Assembly: GCF_904849725.1 (NCBI RefSeq)
Contig: NC_058519.1
Span: forward strand, 359,011,974 to 359,075,973
Direction: 5' to 3'
Origin: Hordeum vulgare subsp. vulgare
Taxonomy: Eukaryota > Streptophyta > Magnoliopsida > Poales > Poaceae
Length of the DNA: 64,000 bases
A program made the translations under genes and the position numbers. Positions 33,781 to 47,000 of this stretch are shown one piece after another. Every line of letters starts with the position of its first letter. Position 1 is the stretch's first letter. Under the pieces are notes generated by a model. That model worked only from the letters and a program-made list of their open reading frames with translations. It was not told the DNA's origin and did not search any database.

Positions 33781-36700
33781 GTCTCCCACTTGCACTAGAG
33801 TCAATAATCTAGTTCACATCACCATGTGATTCCAACGAATCCAACACCCATATAGTTACGGGGTCTCATCACGTCTTGCTCGTGAGAGAGGTTTTAGTCA
33901 ACGGTTCTGAAACTTTCAGACCCGTGTGTTCTTTACAAATATTTATGTCATCTTATAGATGCCGCTACTATGTGCTATTCGGAAATGCTCCAAATATCTA
34001 CTCTACTATACGAATCCATTTCACCACTCATAGTTATTCAGATTAGTGTCAAAGCTTGCATCGACGTAACCCTTTACGACGAACTCTTTAACCACCTCCA
34101 TAATCGAGAAAAACACCTTAGTCTATTTAGTTACTAAGGATAACTTTGACCGCTGATCAGTGATTCAATCCTGGATCACTCTGTGTACCTCTTAACAGAC
34201 TTGTTGCAAGGCACACATCAGGTGCGGTACTCAACATGGCATACTTTAGAGTCTACGGCTAAGGCATGGAAGACGACCTTCGTCTATTCTCTTTATTCTG
34301 CCGTGGTCGGGTTTTGAGTCTTACTCAAATTCACACCTTACAACGCAACCAAGAAATCCTTCTTTGATGATCTATTTTGAACTCCTTCAAAAACTTGTCA
34401 AGGCATGCATCTTGTTGAAACTTCCATTAAGCGCTTTTGATCTATCTCCATAGATCTTTGATGCTCAACGTTCAAGTAGCGCAATCCAGGTATTCCTTTG
34501 AAAACTCCTTTCAAACAACCTTGTATGCTTTACAGAAATTCTACATTACTTCTGATCCACAATATGTCAACCACATATACTTATCAGAAATTCTATAGTG
34601 CTCCCACTCACTTCTTTGGAAATACAGGTTTCTCATAAACTTTGTACAAACCGAAAATCTTTGATCATCTCATCAAAGTGTATATTCCAACTCCGAGATG
34701 CTTGCACCGGTCCATTGAAGGATCGCTGGAGCTTGCATACTTGCTAGTATCCTTAGGATCGACAAAACCTCCTGGTTGTATCACATACAATGTTTGCTCA
34801 AGGAAACCATCGAGGAAACAATGTTTTGACATCCTATGTGCAATATTTCATAAATAATGCAGAAACTACTAACATAATTCTAACAGACTTTTAGCATCGC
34901 TATGAGTGAGAAAGTCTCATCATAGTCAACTCTTTGATCTAGTCGGAAACATCTTTGCGACAAGTCGAGCTTTTCTTAATAGTGACTTATCACCATCATC
35001 GTCTGTCTTCCTTTTAAAGATCCATCTTTACTCAATAGTCCTATGACCATCAAGTAGTTCTTCCAAAGTCTACACTTCGTTTTCATACATGGATCCTCTC
35101 TCGGATTTCATGGCTTCCAGCCATTTGTCGGAATCCGGGCCCACCATTGCTTTCTCCATAACTCGTAGGTTCATTGTTGCTCAACAACATGACCTCCAAG
35201 ACAGGGTTACCGTACCACTCTGTAGTAGTACGCGACCTTGTCAACCTACGAGGCTTGTAGTAACTTGATCCGATGCTCGATGATCACCATCATCAGCTTT
35301 CACTTCAATTGGTGTAGGCGCCACAGGAACAACTTCATGCGCCCTGCTACACACTGGATGAAGTGATGGTTCAATAACCTCATTAAGTTCTACCACCCTC
35401 CCACTCAATTCTTTCGAGAGAAACCTTTCCTCGAGAAAGGATCCGTTTCTAGAAACAAACACTTTGCTTTTGGATCTGAGATAGGAGATGTACCCAACTG
35501 TTTTGGATATCCTATGAAGATGCATTTATCCGCTTTGGGTTTGAGCTTATTCGACTGAAACCTTTTCACACAAGTGTCGAAGCCCCAAACTTTCAAGAAA
35601 CGACAGTTTAAATTTCTCCAAACCTCAGTCTATACTCTGTCATCTCAACGGAAATACGCGGTGCCCTATTTAAAGTGAATGCGGTTGTCTCTAATGCATA
35701 ACCCATAAACGATAGTGGTAATTCGATAAGAGACATCATAACATGCACCATACCAAATAGTGTGTGGCTATGACGTTCAGACACATCATCACACTATGAT
35801 GTTCCAGGTGGCATGAACTGCGAAACAATTTCCACATTGTCTTAACTATGTACCAAAACTCGTAACTCAGATATTCATTTCTATGATCATATCGTAGACA
35901 GTTTATCCTCTTGTTACGACGAACTTCACTCCTGAAACAGAATTGAACTTTTCAATGTTTCAGACTTGTGATTCATTAAGTAAATACTCTTGTATCTACT
36001 CAAATCGTCATTGAAGTAAGAACATAATGATATCCACTGCGTGCCTCAGCACCCATTGGACTGCATACATCAAAATGTATCACTTCCAACAAGTTACTAT
36101 CTTGTTTCATCTCAATGAAAACAAGGCCTTGCTCATGTGGTATGATTTGCATGTCACTAGTGATTCAAAATTAAGTGAGTATAAAGATCCATCAGAATGG
36201 AGCCTCTTCATGCAATTTATACCAACATGACTCAAGCGGCAGTGCCACAAGTAAGTGGTACTATCATCATTACCTCGTATCTTTTGGCACCAATATCATG
36301 AACATGTGTAACACTACGATCGAGATTCAATAAATCATTGAAGGTGATTATTCAAGCAAATAGAGTAACCATTATTCTCTTTAAATGAATAATCGTATTG
36401 CAATAAACACAATCCAATCATGTTCATGCTTAACGCAAGCACCAAATAACAATTATTTAGGTTTAACACCAATCCCGATGGTAGAGGGAGTGTGCGACGT
36501 TTGATCATATCAACCTTGGAAACACTTCCAACACGTATCGTCACCTCGCCTTTAGATAGTCTCCGTTTATGTCGTAGCTTTCATTTCGTGTTACTAATCA
36601 CTTAGCAACCGAACCGGTATCCAATACCCTCGTGCTACTAGGAGTACTAGTAAGGTACACATCAACATCATGTATATCAAATATACTTCTTTCGACTTTT

Positions 36701-38755
36701 GCCAGCCTTCTTATGTACCAAGTATCTAGAGTTGCTCCGCCTCAGTGACCGTTCCCCTCATAACAGAAGCACTTAGTCCCGAGATTTGGGTTTAATCTAG
36801 GGTCTCTTCATTAGTGCAGTAACTGTTTTGCCGTTTCACGAAGTATCCCTTTTAGCCCATGCCTTTCTTGAAACTTAGTGGTTTTACTAACCATCAACTA
36901 TTGATGCTCCTTCTTGATTTCTACTTTCGTAGTGTCAAACATCGCGAATCGCTCAAGGATCATTGTATCTATCCTTGATATGTTATAGTTCATCACGAAG
37001 CTCTCACAGCTTGGTCGCAGTGACTTTGGAGAACCATCACTATCTCATCTGGAAGATTAACTCCCACTTGATTCAAGCGATTGTCGTACTCAGACAATCT
37101 AAGCACACGCTCAACGATTGAGCTTTTCTCCTTTACTTTGTGGACAAAGAATCTTGTCGCAGGTCTCGTACCTCTTAACAAGGGCACAAGCATGAAATCA
37201 CAATTTCATCTCTTTAGAACATCACTTATGTTCCGTGACGTTTCAAAACGTCTTCGGCGCCTTGCTTCTAAGCCATTAAGTATTTTGCACTGAACTATCG
37301 TGTAGTCATCAGAAACGTGTATGTCGGATGTTCACAGCATCCACAGACGACGCTCGAGGTGCAGCACACCGAGTGGTGCATTAAGGACATAAGCCTTCTG
37401 CGCAGCAACGAGGACAATCCTCGGCTTTACAGACTCAGTCTGCAAAGTTTGCTACCATCAACTTTCAACTAAATTTTCTCTAGGAACATATAAAAACAGT
37501 AGAGCTATAGCGCAAGCTACATCGTAATTCGCAAAGACCATTAGACTATGTTCATGACAATTAGTTCAATTAATCATATTACTTAAGAACTCCCACTCAA
37601 AAAGTACATCTCTCTAGTCATTTGAGTGGTACATGATCCAAATCCACTATCGCAAGTCCGATCATCACGTGAGTCGAGAATAGTTTCAGTGGTAAGCATC
37701 TCTATGCTAATCATATCAACTATACGATTCATGCTCGACCTTTCGGTCTCATGTGTTCTGAGGCCATGTCTGCACATGCTAGGCTCGTCAAGCTTAACCC
37801 GAGTGTTCCGCGTGTGCAACTGTTTTGCACCCGTTGTATGTGAACGTTGAGTCTATCACACCCGATCATCACGTGGTGTCTCGAAACGAAGAACTGTCGC
37901 AACGGTGCACAGTCGGGGAGAACACAATTTCGTCTTGAAATTTTAGTGAGAGATCACCTCATAATGCTACCGTCGTTCTAAGCAAGATAAGGTGCATAAA
38001 GGATTAACATCACATGCAATTCATAAGTGACATGATATGGCCATCATCATGTGCTTCTTGATCTCCATCACCAAAGCACCGGCACGATCTTCTTGTCACC
38101 GGCGTCACACCATGATCTCCATCAACGTGTCGCCATCGGGGTTGTCGTGCTACTCATGCTATTACTACTAAAGCTACGTCCTAGCAATAAGTAAACGCAT
38201 CTGCAAGCACAAACGTTAGTTTAAAGAAAACCCTATGGCTCCTGCCGGTTGCCGTACCATCGACGTGCAAGTCGATATTAACTATTACAACATGATCATC
38301 TCATACATCCAATATATCACATCACATCGTTGGCCATATCACATCACAAGCATACCCTCCAAAAACAAGTTAGACGTCCTCTAATTGTTGTTGCATGTTT
38401 TACGTGGTGACCAAGGGTATCTAGTAGGATCGCATCTTACTTACGCAACACCACAACGGAGATGTATGAATTTCTATTTAACCTCATCCAAGGACCTCCT
38501 CGGTCAAATCCGATTCAACTAAAGTTAGAGAAACCGACACTTGCCAGTCATCTTTGAGCAACGGAGTTACTCGTAGCGAAGAAACCAGTCTCTCGTAAGC
38601 GTACGAGTAATGTCGGTCCAAGCCGCTTCAATCCAACAATACCGCGGAATCAAGAAAGGACTAAGGAGGGCAGAAAGACGCACATCACCGCCCACAAAAA
38701 CTTTTGTGTTCTACTCGAGAAGACATCTATGCATGAACCTAGCTCATGATGCCAC
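33781..38755 (-). pseudogene. decayed gag-pol of the minus-strand BARE-like element
   Basis: 4975 bp. The same coding fragments as in the plus-strand copy are present: 37193-36993 (LLRGTRPATRFFVHKVKEKS), 36544-36335 (LPLPSGLVLNLNNCY to CLNNHLQ and a stop), and 35596-35405 (KVWGFDTCVKRFQ, DKCIFIGYPKQLGTSP). Even the antisense open frame 36027-36230 is identical in its 67 codons to 17618-17415. PBS-complement sequence is at 38740-38755, next to the middle LTR. No product can be made. Confidence 0.85.
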
Positions 38756-40543
38756 TGTTGGGGAACGTCGCATGGGAAACAAAAAATTTCCTACGCGCAC
38801 GAAGACCTATCATGGTGATGTTCATCTACGAGAGGGGATTTCCGATCTACGTACCCTTGTAGATCGCACAACAGAAGCGTTAGTGAACGCGGTTGATGTA
38901 GTGGAACGTCCTCACGTCCCTCGATCCGCCCCGCGAACCGTCCAGCGATCCGTCCCACGATCTAGTGCCGAACGGACGGCACCTCCGCGTACAACACACG
39001 TACAGCTCGACGATGATCTCGGCCTTCTTGATCCAGCAAGAGAGACGGAGCGGTAGATGAGTTCTCCGGCAGCGTGACGGCGCTCCGGAGGTTGGTGGTG
39101 ATCTGATCTCGGCAGGGCTCCGCCCGAGCTCCGCAGAAACGCGATCTAGAGGAAAAACCGTGGAGGTATGTGGTCGGGCTACCGTGGCAAAGTTGTCTCA
39201 AATCAGCCCTAAAACCCCACTATATATAGGAGGGAGGGAGGGGAGGAGGCAGCCTCAAAACCTAAAGGTTTAGCCGAAATTGGAGGTGGAGGAGTCCTAC
39301 TCCAATCCTACTTGGAGTAGGATTCCACCTTCCCACTTGGAAACTCTTTCCACCTTGTGTTTTTTCCTTCTCAAACCTTATGGGCCTTAGTGGGAACTTA
39401 TTCCAGCCCACTAGGGGCTGGTTTATCTCTTCCCATAGCCCATGAGACCCCTTGGGGCGTGACACCCCTCCCGATGGTCCCCGGCACCCCTCCCGGCACT
39501 CCCGGTACACTACCGATGAGCCCGAAACTTTTCCGGTGACCAAAAAGGACTTCCTATATATCAATCTTTACCTCCGGACCATTCCGGAGCTCCTCGTGAC
39601 GTCCTGGATCTCATCCGGGACTCCGAACAACATTCGGTAACCAACCATATAACTTCAATACGCATAAAACAATGTCGAACCTTAAGTGTGCAGACCCTGC
39701 GGGTTCGAGAACTATGTAGACATGACCTGAGTGACTCCTCGGTCAATATCCAATAGTGGGACCTGGATGCCCATATTGGATCCTACATATTCTACGAAGA
39801 TCTTATCGTTTGAACCTCAGTGCCAAGGATTCATATAATCCCGTATGTCATTCCCTTTGTCCTTCGGTATGTTACTTGCCCGAGATTCGATCGTCAGTAT
39901 CCGCATACCTATTTCAATCTCGTTTACCGGCAAGTCTCTTTACTCGTTCCGTAATACAAGATCCTGCTACTTACACTAAGTCACATTGCTTGCAAGGCTT
40001 GTGTGTGATGTTGTATTACCGAGTGGGCCCCGAGATACCTCTGTGTCATACGGAGTGACAAATCCCAGTCTTGATCCATACTAACTCAACGAGCACCTTC
40101 GGACATACCTGTAGAGCATCTTTATAGTCACCCAGTTACGTTGCGACGTTTGATACACACAAAGCATTCCTCCGGTGTCAGTGAGTTATATGATCTTATG
40201 GTCATAGGAACAAATACTTGACACGCAGAAAACAGTAGCAGCAAAATGACACGATCAACATGCTACGTCTATTAGTTTGGGTCTAGTCCATCACATGATT
40301 CTCCTAATGATGTGATCCCGTTATCAAGTGACAACACTTGCCTATGGCCAAGAAACCTTGACCATCTTTGATCAACGAGCTAGTCAACTAGAGGCTTACT
40401 AGGGACAGTGTTTTGTCTATGTATCCATACATGCACTGTGTTTCCAATCAATACAATTATAGCATGGATAATAAACGATTATCATGAACAAAGAAATATA
40501 ATAATAACTAATTTATTATTGCCTCTAGGGCATATTTCCAACA
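38756..40543 (-). repeat. middle (shared) LTR of the BARE tandem
   Basis: 1788 bp. Its lower side joins the PBS end of a full internal region and its upper side joins the PPT end (gtctcccactt complement, 40544 onward) of a second, partial internal region. It therefore acts as the 5' LTR of one body and the 3' LTR of the other. Confidence 0.92.
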
Positions 40544-42206
40544 GTCTCCCACTTGCACTAGAGTCAATAATCTAGTTCACATCACCATGTGATTCCAACG
40601 AATCCAACACCCATATAGTTATGGGGTCTGATCACGTCTTGCTCGTGAGAGAGGTTTTAGTCAACGGTTCTGAAACTTTCAGATCCGTGTGTTCTTTACA
40701 TATATTATGTCATCTTATAGATGCTGCTACTATGTGCTATTCGGAAATGCTCTAAATATCTACTCTACTATACGAATCCGTTTCACTACTCATAGTTATT
40801 CGGATTAGTGTCAAAGCTTGCATCGACGTAACCCTTTACGACGAACTCTTTAACCACCTCCATAATCGAGAAAAACTCCTTAGTCTATTTAGTTACTAAG
40901 GATAACTTTGACCGCTGATCAGTGATTCAATCCTGGATCACTCTGTGTACCTCTTAACAGACTTGCTGCAAGGCACACATCAGGTGCGTACTCAGCATGG
41001 CATACTTTAGAGTCTACGGCTAAGGCATAGAAGACGACCTTCGTCTATTCTCTTTATTCTGCCGTGGTCGGGTTTTGAGTCTTACTCAAATTCACACCTT
41101 ACAACGCAACCAAGAACTCCTTCTTTGATGATCTATTTTGAACTCCTTCAAAAACTTGTCAAGGCATGCATCTTGTTGAAACTTCCATTAAGCGCTTTTG
41201 ATCTATCTCCATAGATATTTGATGCTCAACGTTCAAGTAGCGCAATCCAGGTATTCCTTTGAAAACTCCTTTCAAACAACCTTGTATGCTTTACAGAAAT
41301 TCTACATTACTTCTGATCCACAATATGTCAACCACATATACTTATCAGAAATTCTATAGTGCTCCCACTCACTTCTTTGGAAATACAAGTTTCTCATAAA
41401 CTTTGTACAAACCGAAAATCTTTGATCATCTCATCGAAGTGTATATTCCAACTCCGAGATGCTTGCACCAGTCCATTGAAGGATCGCTGGAGCTTGCATA
41501 CTTGCTAGTATCCTTAGGATCGACAAAACCTCCTGGTTGTATCACATACAATGTTTGCTCAAGGAAACCGTCGAGGAAACAATGTTTTGACATCCTATGT
41601 GCAATATTTCACAAATAATGCAGCAACTACTAACATAATTCTAACAGACTTTTAGCATCGCTATGAGTGAGAAAGTCTCATCATAGTCAACTCTTTGATC
41701 TTGTCGGAAACATCTTTGCGACAAGTCGAGCTTTTCTTAATAGTGACTTATCACCATCATCGTCTGTCTTCCTTTTAAAGATCCATCTTTACTCAATAGT
41801 CCTATGACCATCAAGTAGTTCTTCCAAAGTCTACACTTTGTTTTCATACATGGATCTTCTCTCGGATTTCATGGCTTCCAGCCATTTGTCGGAATCCGGG
41901 CCCACCATTGCTTTCTCCATAACTCGTAGGTTCATTGTTGCTCAACAACATGACCTCCAAGACAGGGTTACCGTACCACTCTGTAGTAGTACGCGACCTT
42001 GTCAACCTACGAGGCTTGTAGTAACTTGATCCGATGCTCGATGATCACCATCATCGGCTTTCACTTCAATTGGTGTAGGCGCCACAGGAACAACTTCCTG
42101 CGCCCTGCTACACACTGGTTGAAGTGATGGTTCAATAACCTCATTAAGTTCTACCACCCTCCCACTCAATTCTTTCGAGAGAAACCTTTCCTCGAGAAAG
42201 GATCCA
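40544..42206 (-). pseudogene. partial second BARE internal region (3' third)
   Basis: It repeats 33781-35446 with few differences, for example the antisense frame 41403-41618 against 34642-34857. It is cut at gagaaaggatcc (42205). Beyond it lies an 18-nt inverted piece of BARE sequence, then unrelated Gypsy leader. Confidence 0.9.
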
Positions 42207-42224
42207 TGTATGTGATACAACCAG

Positions 42225-44063
42225 ACTACACCAAGATTTGAGAAAACACTCCTTCACACTGCAAGCCGAGAATGATGACGAGAACAACACCAAGAATTAC
42301 TGAGACACTCCGGAATAAAGAAGAATGAAAGGTTGAGCCAAAGAATGAATTAATTCAAATAGAGCTTGAAGAAGGGATATGACTGATGAAATTCATACTT
42401 ACGTCATGGTTGAAAAGAGTAATGATCTCCGAGAAAAGATTAAAAGAGCCTGGAAAGATCCTGGGAAAGAACCTGTGGGTTATGGGCCCACTCAAAGAAA
42501 CCACCATTAGAAAAGATTGCTTAGAAGAGAGATATTACACCGGTATAAGAAAAATAGATGAGGTTGAGCACCTCGAAATAATTGAACGGATTGAAAACAA
42601 GAAACTCTGGGATATCTTCAGCACTCCGGATAGAAAAGAGACGAATGAATAACAGGATAGGTTGATAAGAATCTCCAACATGGGAAAGAATTTACAAGGA
42701 TGACAAGGATATGATGAACATGGACAAATGAATTAAATTCACCAGAAAAGATAACACGATTGAATAAAGATGAACATGAAGTTCCTGACAACTTCATAAT
42801 GAATCACCGGCTACAAAAGGAAGAAGAGATAGCGGAATCATCACTGAATATGAAGGCACTTGGATGAAATCCAATTACCGAATAAAAAGGGCGGGAGGGC
42901 GGGAAAAAAAAGAAAACTTGAGACAGATGAGACGAACTCCGGAATAAAATGAGAGAATTATCTGCAAATATTGGAGAGGATTGAATTCACTGAAGAGAAG
43001 CACACCAGTTGGATAAAAATTGACATGACGACTCCGGTTGACAAGAATTGAAATAACAATCTGATTTGAGCAAAAGGATTAGTACTCTCATAAAAATATG
43101 AGAACACCACTTAGGAAAGATCTGAAATCACCACTTGACATCGAAGCAACTTGAATTACCATATTCAACAAAACAAAGGATGGGGCTTACGAAACAAGCT
43201 AGAACAAACTCATGAGAGAGATTTCCGTTTGATATTTTCGTGGACAGGATCGCACGGGCTCAATCCTTACAGTAGCCATCAAGTGCAAGGCAGTGCACCT
43301 GACATACGAAAAGTCCCCGAGTCGTAGCAAGCTACAAGGACTCTTTAAGACACAACGAGAACCGCTGTAAGTCGACCGTCAACAAACGAATCCACTAGAT
43401 GTCGAACCCTAACCTAACATCATGCATTTGTTGGAAGATTGTCCTATAAGTGACTACTTGAATTCCCACCTAAGAATTCCCGAAATTATCTGGTCATGCA
43501 ATCTGGTACACGGATACAAGGAGTAATAATCACACAACTCCTATACTAACCCGTCACCTGTATCACATCCATCAACACACAACCAGAATCTCAGACCTTC
43601 ATCTACAACAGACCCTCGTGATCACAACGATACAAAGTATGGCACTACTCCCGAACAATCTGCACCAGTACTGGGGACATCGGGGTTATCTCGCCACTAC
43701 TAGTATTGAAGCAATTACGAACATCCTTCGTCCTGAGATACAAAGAAATCTGAATGATAACGATGTGCTCAAGAATCCCCTGGAGCTCAACTCCCCGGAA
43801 GAAATCAAGTCAGACAGGAGGCACCAAGACAAAACTCCGTCACATCGGCATCATATAGATCCCAAGAATATCCGCGTGATCCTAAAAAAATTTGAGTGAG
43901 AAGAGGATTGAATTAAAATATTACATCAAGATTCCTCACTAGAGCATAGAAGAGGAGAAAAAAAGAATCCTACTCTCTGATATATAACTAGACTCAAAGT
44001 AGTTTTTCACTAAACTCGACTCAGCCAAGTTTGATCAATCAAGGGGGCTCCTAGGTCGGTACT
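42225..44063 (-). other. 5' leader of the second Gypsy element, non-coding
   Basis: This lies between the PBS (44064-44075) and the BARE breakpoint. It is purine-rich on the plus strand (many gaa/aag words), with no gag resemblance on the minus strand and no open frame I can support. The ORF at 43618-43899 on the plus strand runs against the element and is not credited. Gag would start at lower coordinates, now deleted. Confidence 0.6.
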
Positions 44064-44075
44064 GCTCTAATACCA
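44064..44075 (-). other. primer-binding site of the second Gypsy element
   Basis: The minus strand reads TGGTATTAGAGC, one mismatch from the initiator tRNA-Met type TGGTATCAGAGC, three bases from the LTR end at 44079. This fixes the element on the minus strand. Confidence 0.8.
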
Positions 44076-44078
44076 ACT

Positions 44079-47000
44079 TGTCACGCCCAAGATGCGGCCC
44101 TATCCTCAATTTGGCACGAAGGCCTCGTCAGGGATAGAAGCGCATCTCGTCGTGTCGCAAGAATGGATATCGTTACAAGTACATGTACTGAAAATAAGAG
44201 ATATATAACATAATTGGCTTACACTCGCCACAAGCTACATCAGAGTCACATCAGTACATTACATAATCATCAAGAGTAAGAGCAGGGTCCAACTACGGAC
44301 GAAAACAAACGAGAAAATAAGAACGACATCCATCCTTGCTATCCCAGGCTGCCGGCCTGGAACCCATCCTAGATCGATGATGAAGAAGAAGAAGAAGCAA
44401 CTCCAAATGAACAATCAACACGCTCGCGTCAAGTAGTCTTTACCTGTACCTGCAACTCGTGTTGTAGTAATCTGTGAGCCACAGGGGACTCAGCAATCTC
44501 ATTTCCAAAGGTATCAAGACTAGCAAAGCTTAATAGGTGAGGCAAGTTTAAGTGGTGAGGTTGCAGCAGCGGCTAAGCATATATATCTGGTGGCTAAACT
44601 TACGAGTACAAGAAATAAGAGGGGGAAGATCTACGCATAACGGACGTGAACTACTGATGATCAAGTGAATGATCCTGAACACCTACCTACGCCAGACATA
44701 ACCCCACCGTGTCCTCGATCGAAGAAGGAACTCACGAAAGAGACAGTCACGGTTACGCACACAGTTGACATATTTTAATTAAGTTAACTTCAAGTTATCT
44801 ATAACCAGTGTTAAACAAAGTTTCCACGTTGCCACATAACCGCGGGCATGGCTTTCCGAAAAGATTTAACCCTGCAGGGGTGCTCCAACTAGTCCATCAC
44901 AAATTACCACAAGCCGCATAGAAATCCTCAATCACGAAGCTCGCGATCTCGTCGGATTCCCTAGTGGAAAACCTCAACTCTGAGATTACCCAAGGCATCA
45001 CCGGAATCCCGATGCACAAGATATTCCGTCAAAGGTAAAACTAATCCAGCAAGGCCACCCGGTGTGTTGACGATCCCGATAGGAGCCGCGTATCTCGTTC
45101 TCAGGACACACCGTCTATGCATAGTGGACGGGAACCAAACGTCGAGTTGCCCCGTGGTGGCACCGCCGGCTGCTAGGTGGGCGGACCAACATTCATGAGG
45201 AGCACTGGCCCGGGGGTTGATTAAATTTCCTCGGGTTAATTACTCCCTATGCAGTTCATTAGTTATATGGCAAATGTAGTACCAAAGTTGGGCCTTGCCA
45301 GACCAGCTTTAATCTAAAACGATTTATCAAGGGGGTCCCCATAACAACCCCGATCGTGTTAGGAGCGCTCATTTATGGAACATAACACCGGTAACCGAAA
45401 TTAAGGGGGCAAAGGTGGAACAAAACACCAGGCTAGAAAGGCTGAGCCTTCCACCTTTTACCAAGTATATAGGTGCGTTAAAATTAAATAACATTTAAAT
45501 ATGGTGATAAGACAAGGAACCCATGTTATCACATGGAAGCAACTACACCTGCAACTAGCAACGCTAACAACATGGTTAAGCAAGCAGTAACATAGCCAAT
45601 CAGTGGTTTGCTAGGTCGAACAGGTTGAAGGTTATTGATGTCAGTTGTGCTTCCCTTGCAACGGCGCCAAGAATAGTCATGTCGATGGCACCAGGAATCC
45701 TTCAGCGGCGGCTATGCCTTAAGGGACTTCCAAGGCAAGTATGCTAAGGATTTCCCTCGTGGCCTTGGAGCCTTGCGTTGGTGTTCCCTCGAAGCCGAAA
45801 GGGTGATGTATCACAGCGGTGGTAAGTATTTCCCTCAGTTTGAGAACCAAGGTATCAATCCAGTGGAGGAGTATCACAAGATCCTACAGAAACACAAAAG
45901 CTTGCTCCCAACGCTATGAAGGGGTTGTCAATCCCTTATAGATTGTTCGCCAAGTGAGAACTGAAAGCAACAAAGTAACAAAGCAAAGGAAAAGCGGAGG
46001 TGTAAACGATGGATGTGAATAGACCCGGGGGTCGTAGTGTTTACTAGTGGCTTCTCTCATGAAAGCAAGTAGACGGTGGATGAACAAATTACCGTCGAGC
46101 AATTGATAGAACCGCGCAAAGTCGTGACAATATCTATGGAATGATTATATCTATAGGCACCACGTCCAAATCAAGTAGACCGATACTTTCTGCATCTACT
46201 ACTGTTACTCCACACGTCGACCGCTATCCAGCATGCATCTAGTGTATTGAGTTCATAACGAACAGAGTAACGCTTTAAGCAAGATGACATGATGTAGAGG
46301 GATAAACTCAAACCAATGATGAAAACCCCATCTTTTTACCCTTGATGGCAACAACATGATGCGTGCCTCGCTACCCCTTCTGTCACTGGGTGAGGTCACC
46401 GCACGGTATGAACCCAAAACCAAGCACTTCTCCCATTGCAAGAATCATAGATCTAGCTGGCCAAACAAAACCAAGACTCGGAGAGACTTACAAGGATATC
46501 AAATCATGCATATAAGAAATCAGCAAAGACTCAAATATATATCATAGATAATCTGATCACAAATCCACAATTCATCGGATCTCGACAAACACACCGCCAA
46601 AGAAGATTACATCGGATAGATCTCCATGAAGATCATGGAGAACTTTGTATTGAAGATCCAAGAGAGAGAAGAAGCCATCTAGCTACTAACTACGGACCCG
46701 TAGGTCTGATGTGAACTACTCACGAGTCATTGGAGGGGCGATGATGATGATGAAGAAGCCCTCCAACTCCAAAGTCCCCTCCGGCAGGGCGCCGGGAAGG
46801 GTCTCCAAATGAGATCTCGCGGAAACGGAAGCTTACGGCGGCGGAAAAGTATTTTCGAGGCTCCCCTGATTTTTTGCTGAATTTTTGGGAATATATAGGC
46901 CAAGGATCTGGGTCAGGGGGCGGCCAGGGAGGCCACAAGCCCTGCCACCGCCGCCTCCCCCTGGTGGCGGAGTGGGAGCTTGTGGGCTCCCTGGAGCCCA

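Larger units (their letters stand above)
31992..42206 (-). mobile_element. tandem BARE-like Copia structure: partial internal - LTR - internal - LTR (minus strand)
   Basis: Read on the minus strand, the order is a partial internal region (42206-40544), an LTR (40543-38756), a full internal region (38755-33781), and an LTR (33780-31992). The partial internal region repeats 33781-35446 almost base for base. The middle LTR is therefore shared by two element bodies, as after unequal recombination between LTRs of two copies or a tandem insertion. The left side touches Gypsy LTR sequence (aataa at 31987-31991). The right side ends in a deletion junction, so no target duplication remains. Confidence 0.9.

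Noticed and set aside
38610..39056. 148-codon plus-strand frame
   Set aside because: It crosses the PBS/LTR border of a minus-strand BARE copy in antisense; similar frames exist at each LTR end and carry no motif.
43618..43899. 93-codon plus-strand frame in the Gypsy leader
   Set aside because: It runs against the element's direction in a purine-rich leader, with no resemblance to a protein family.
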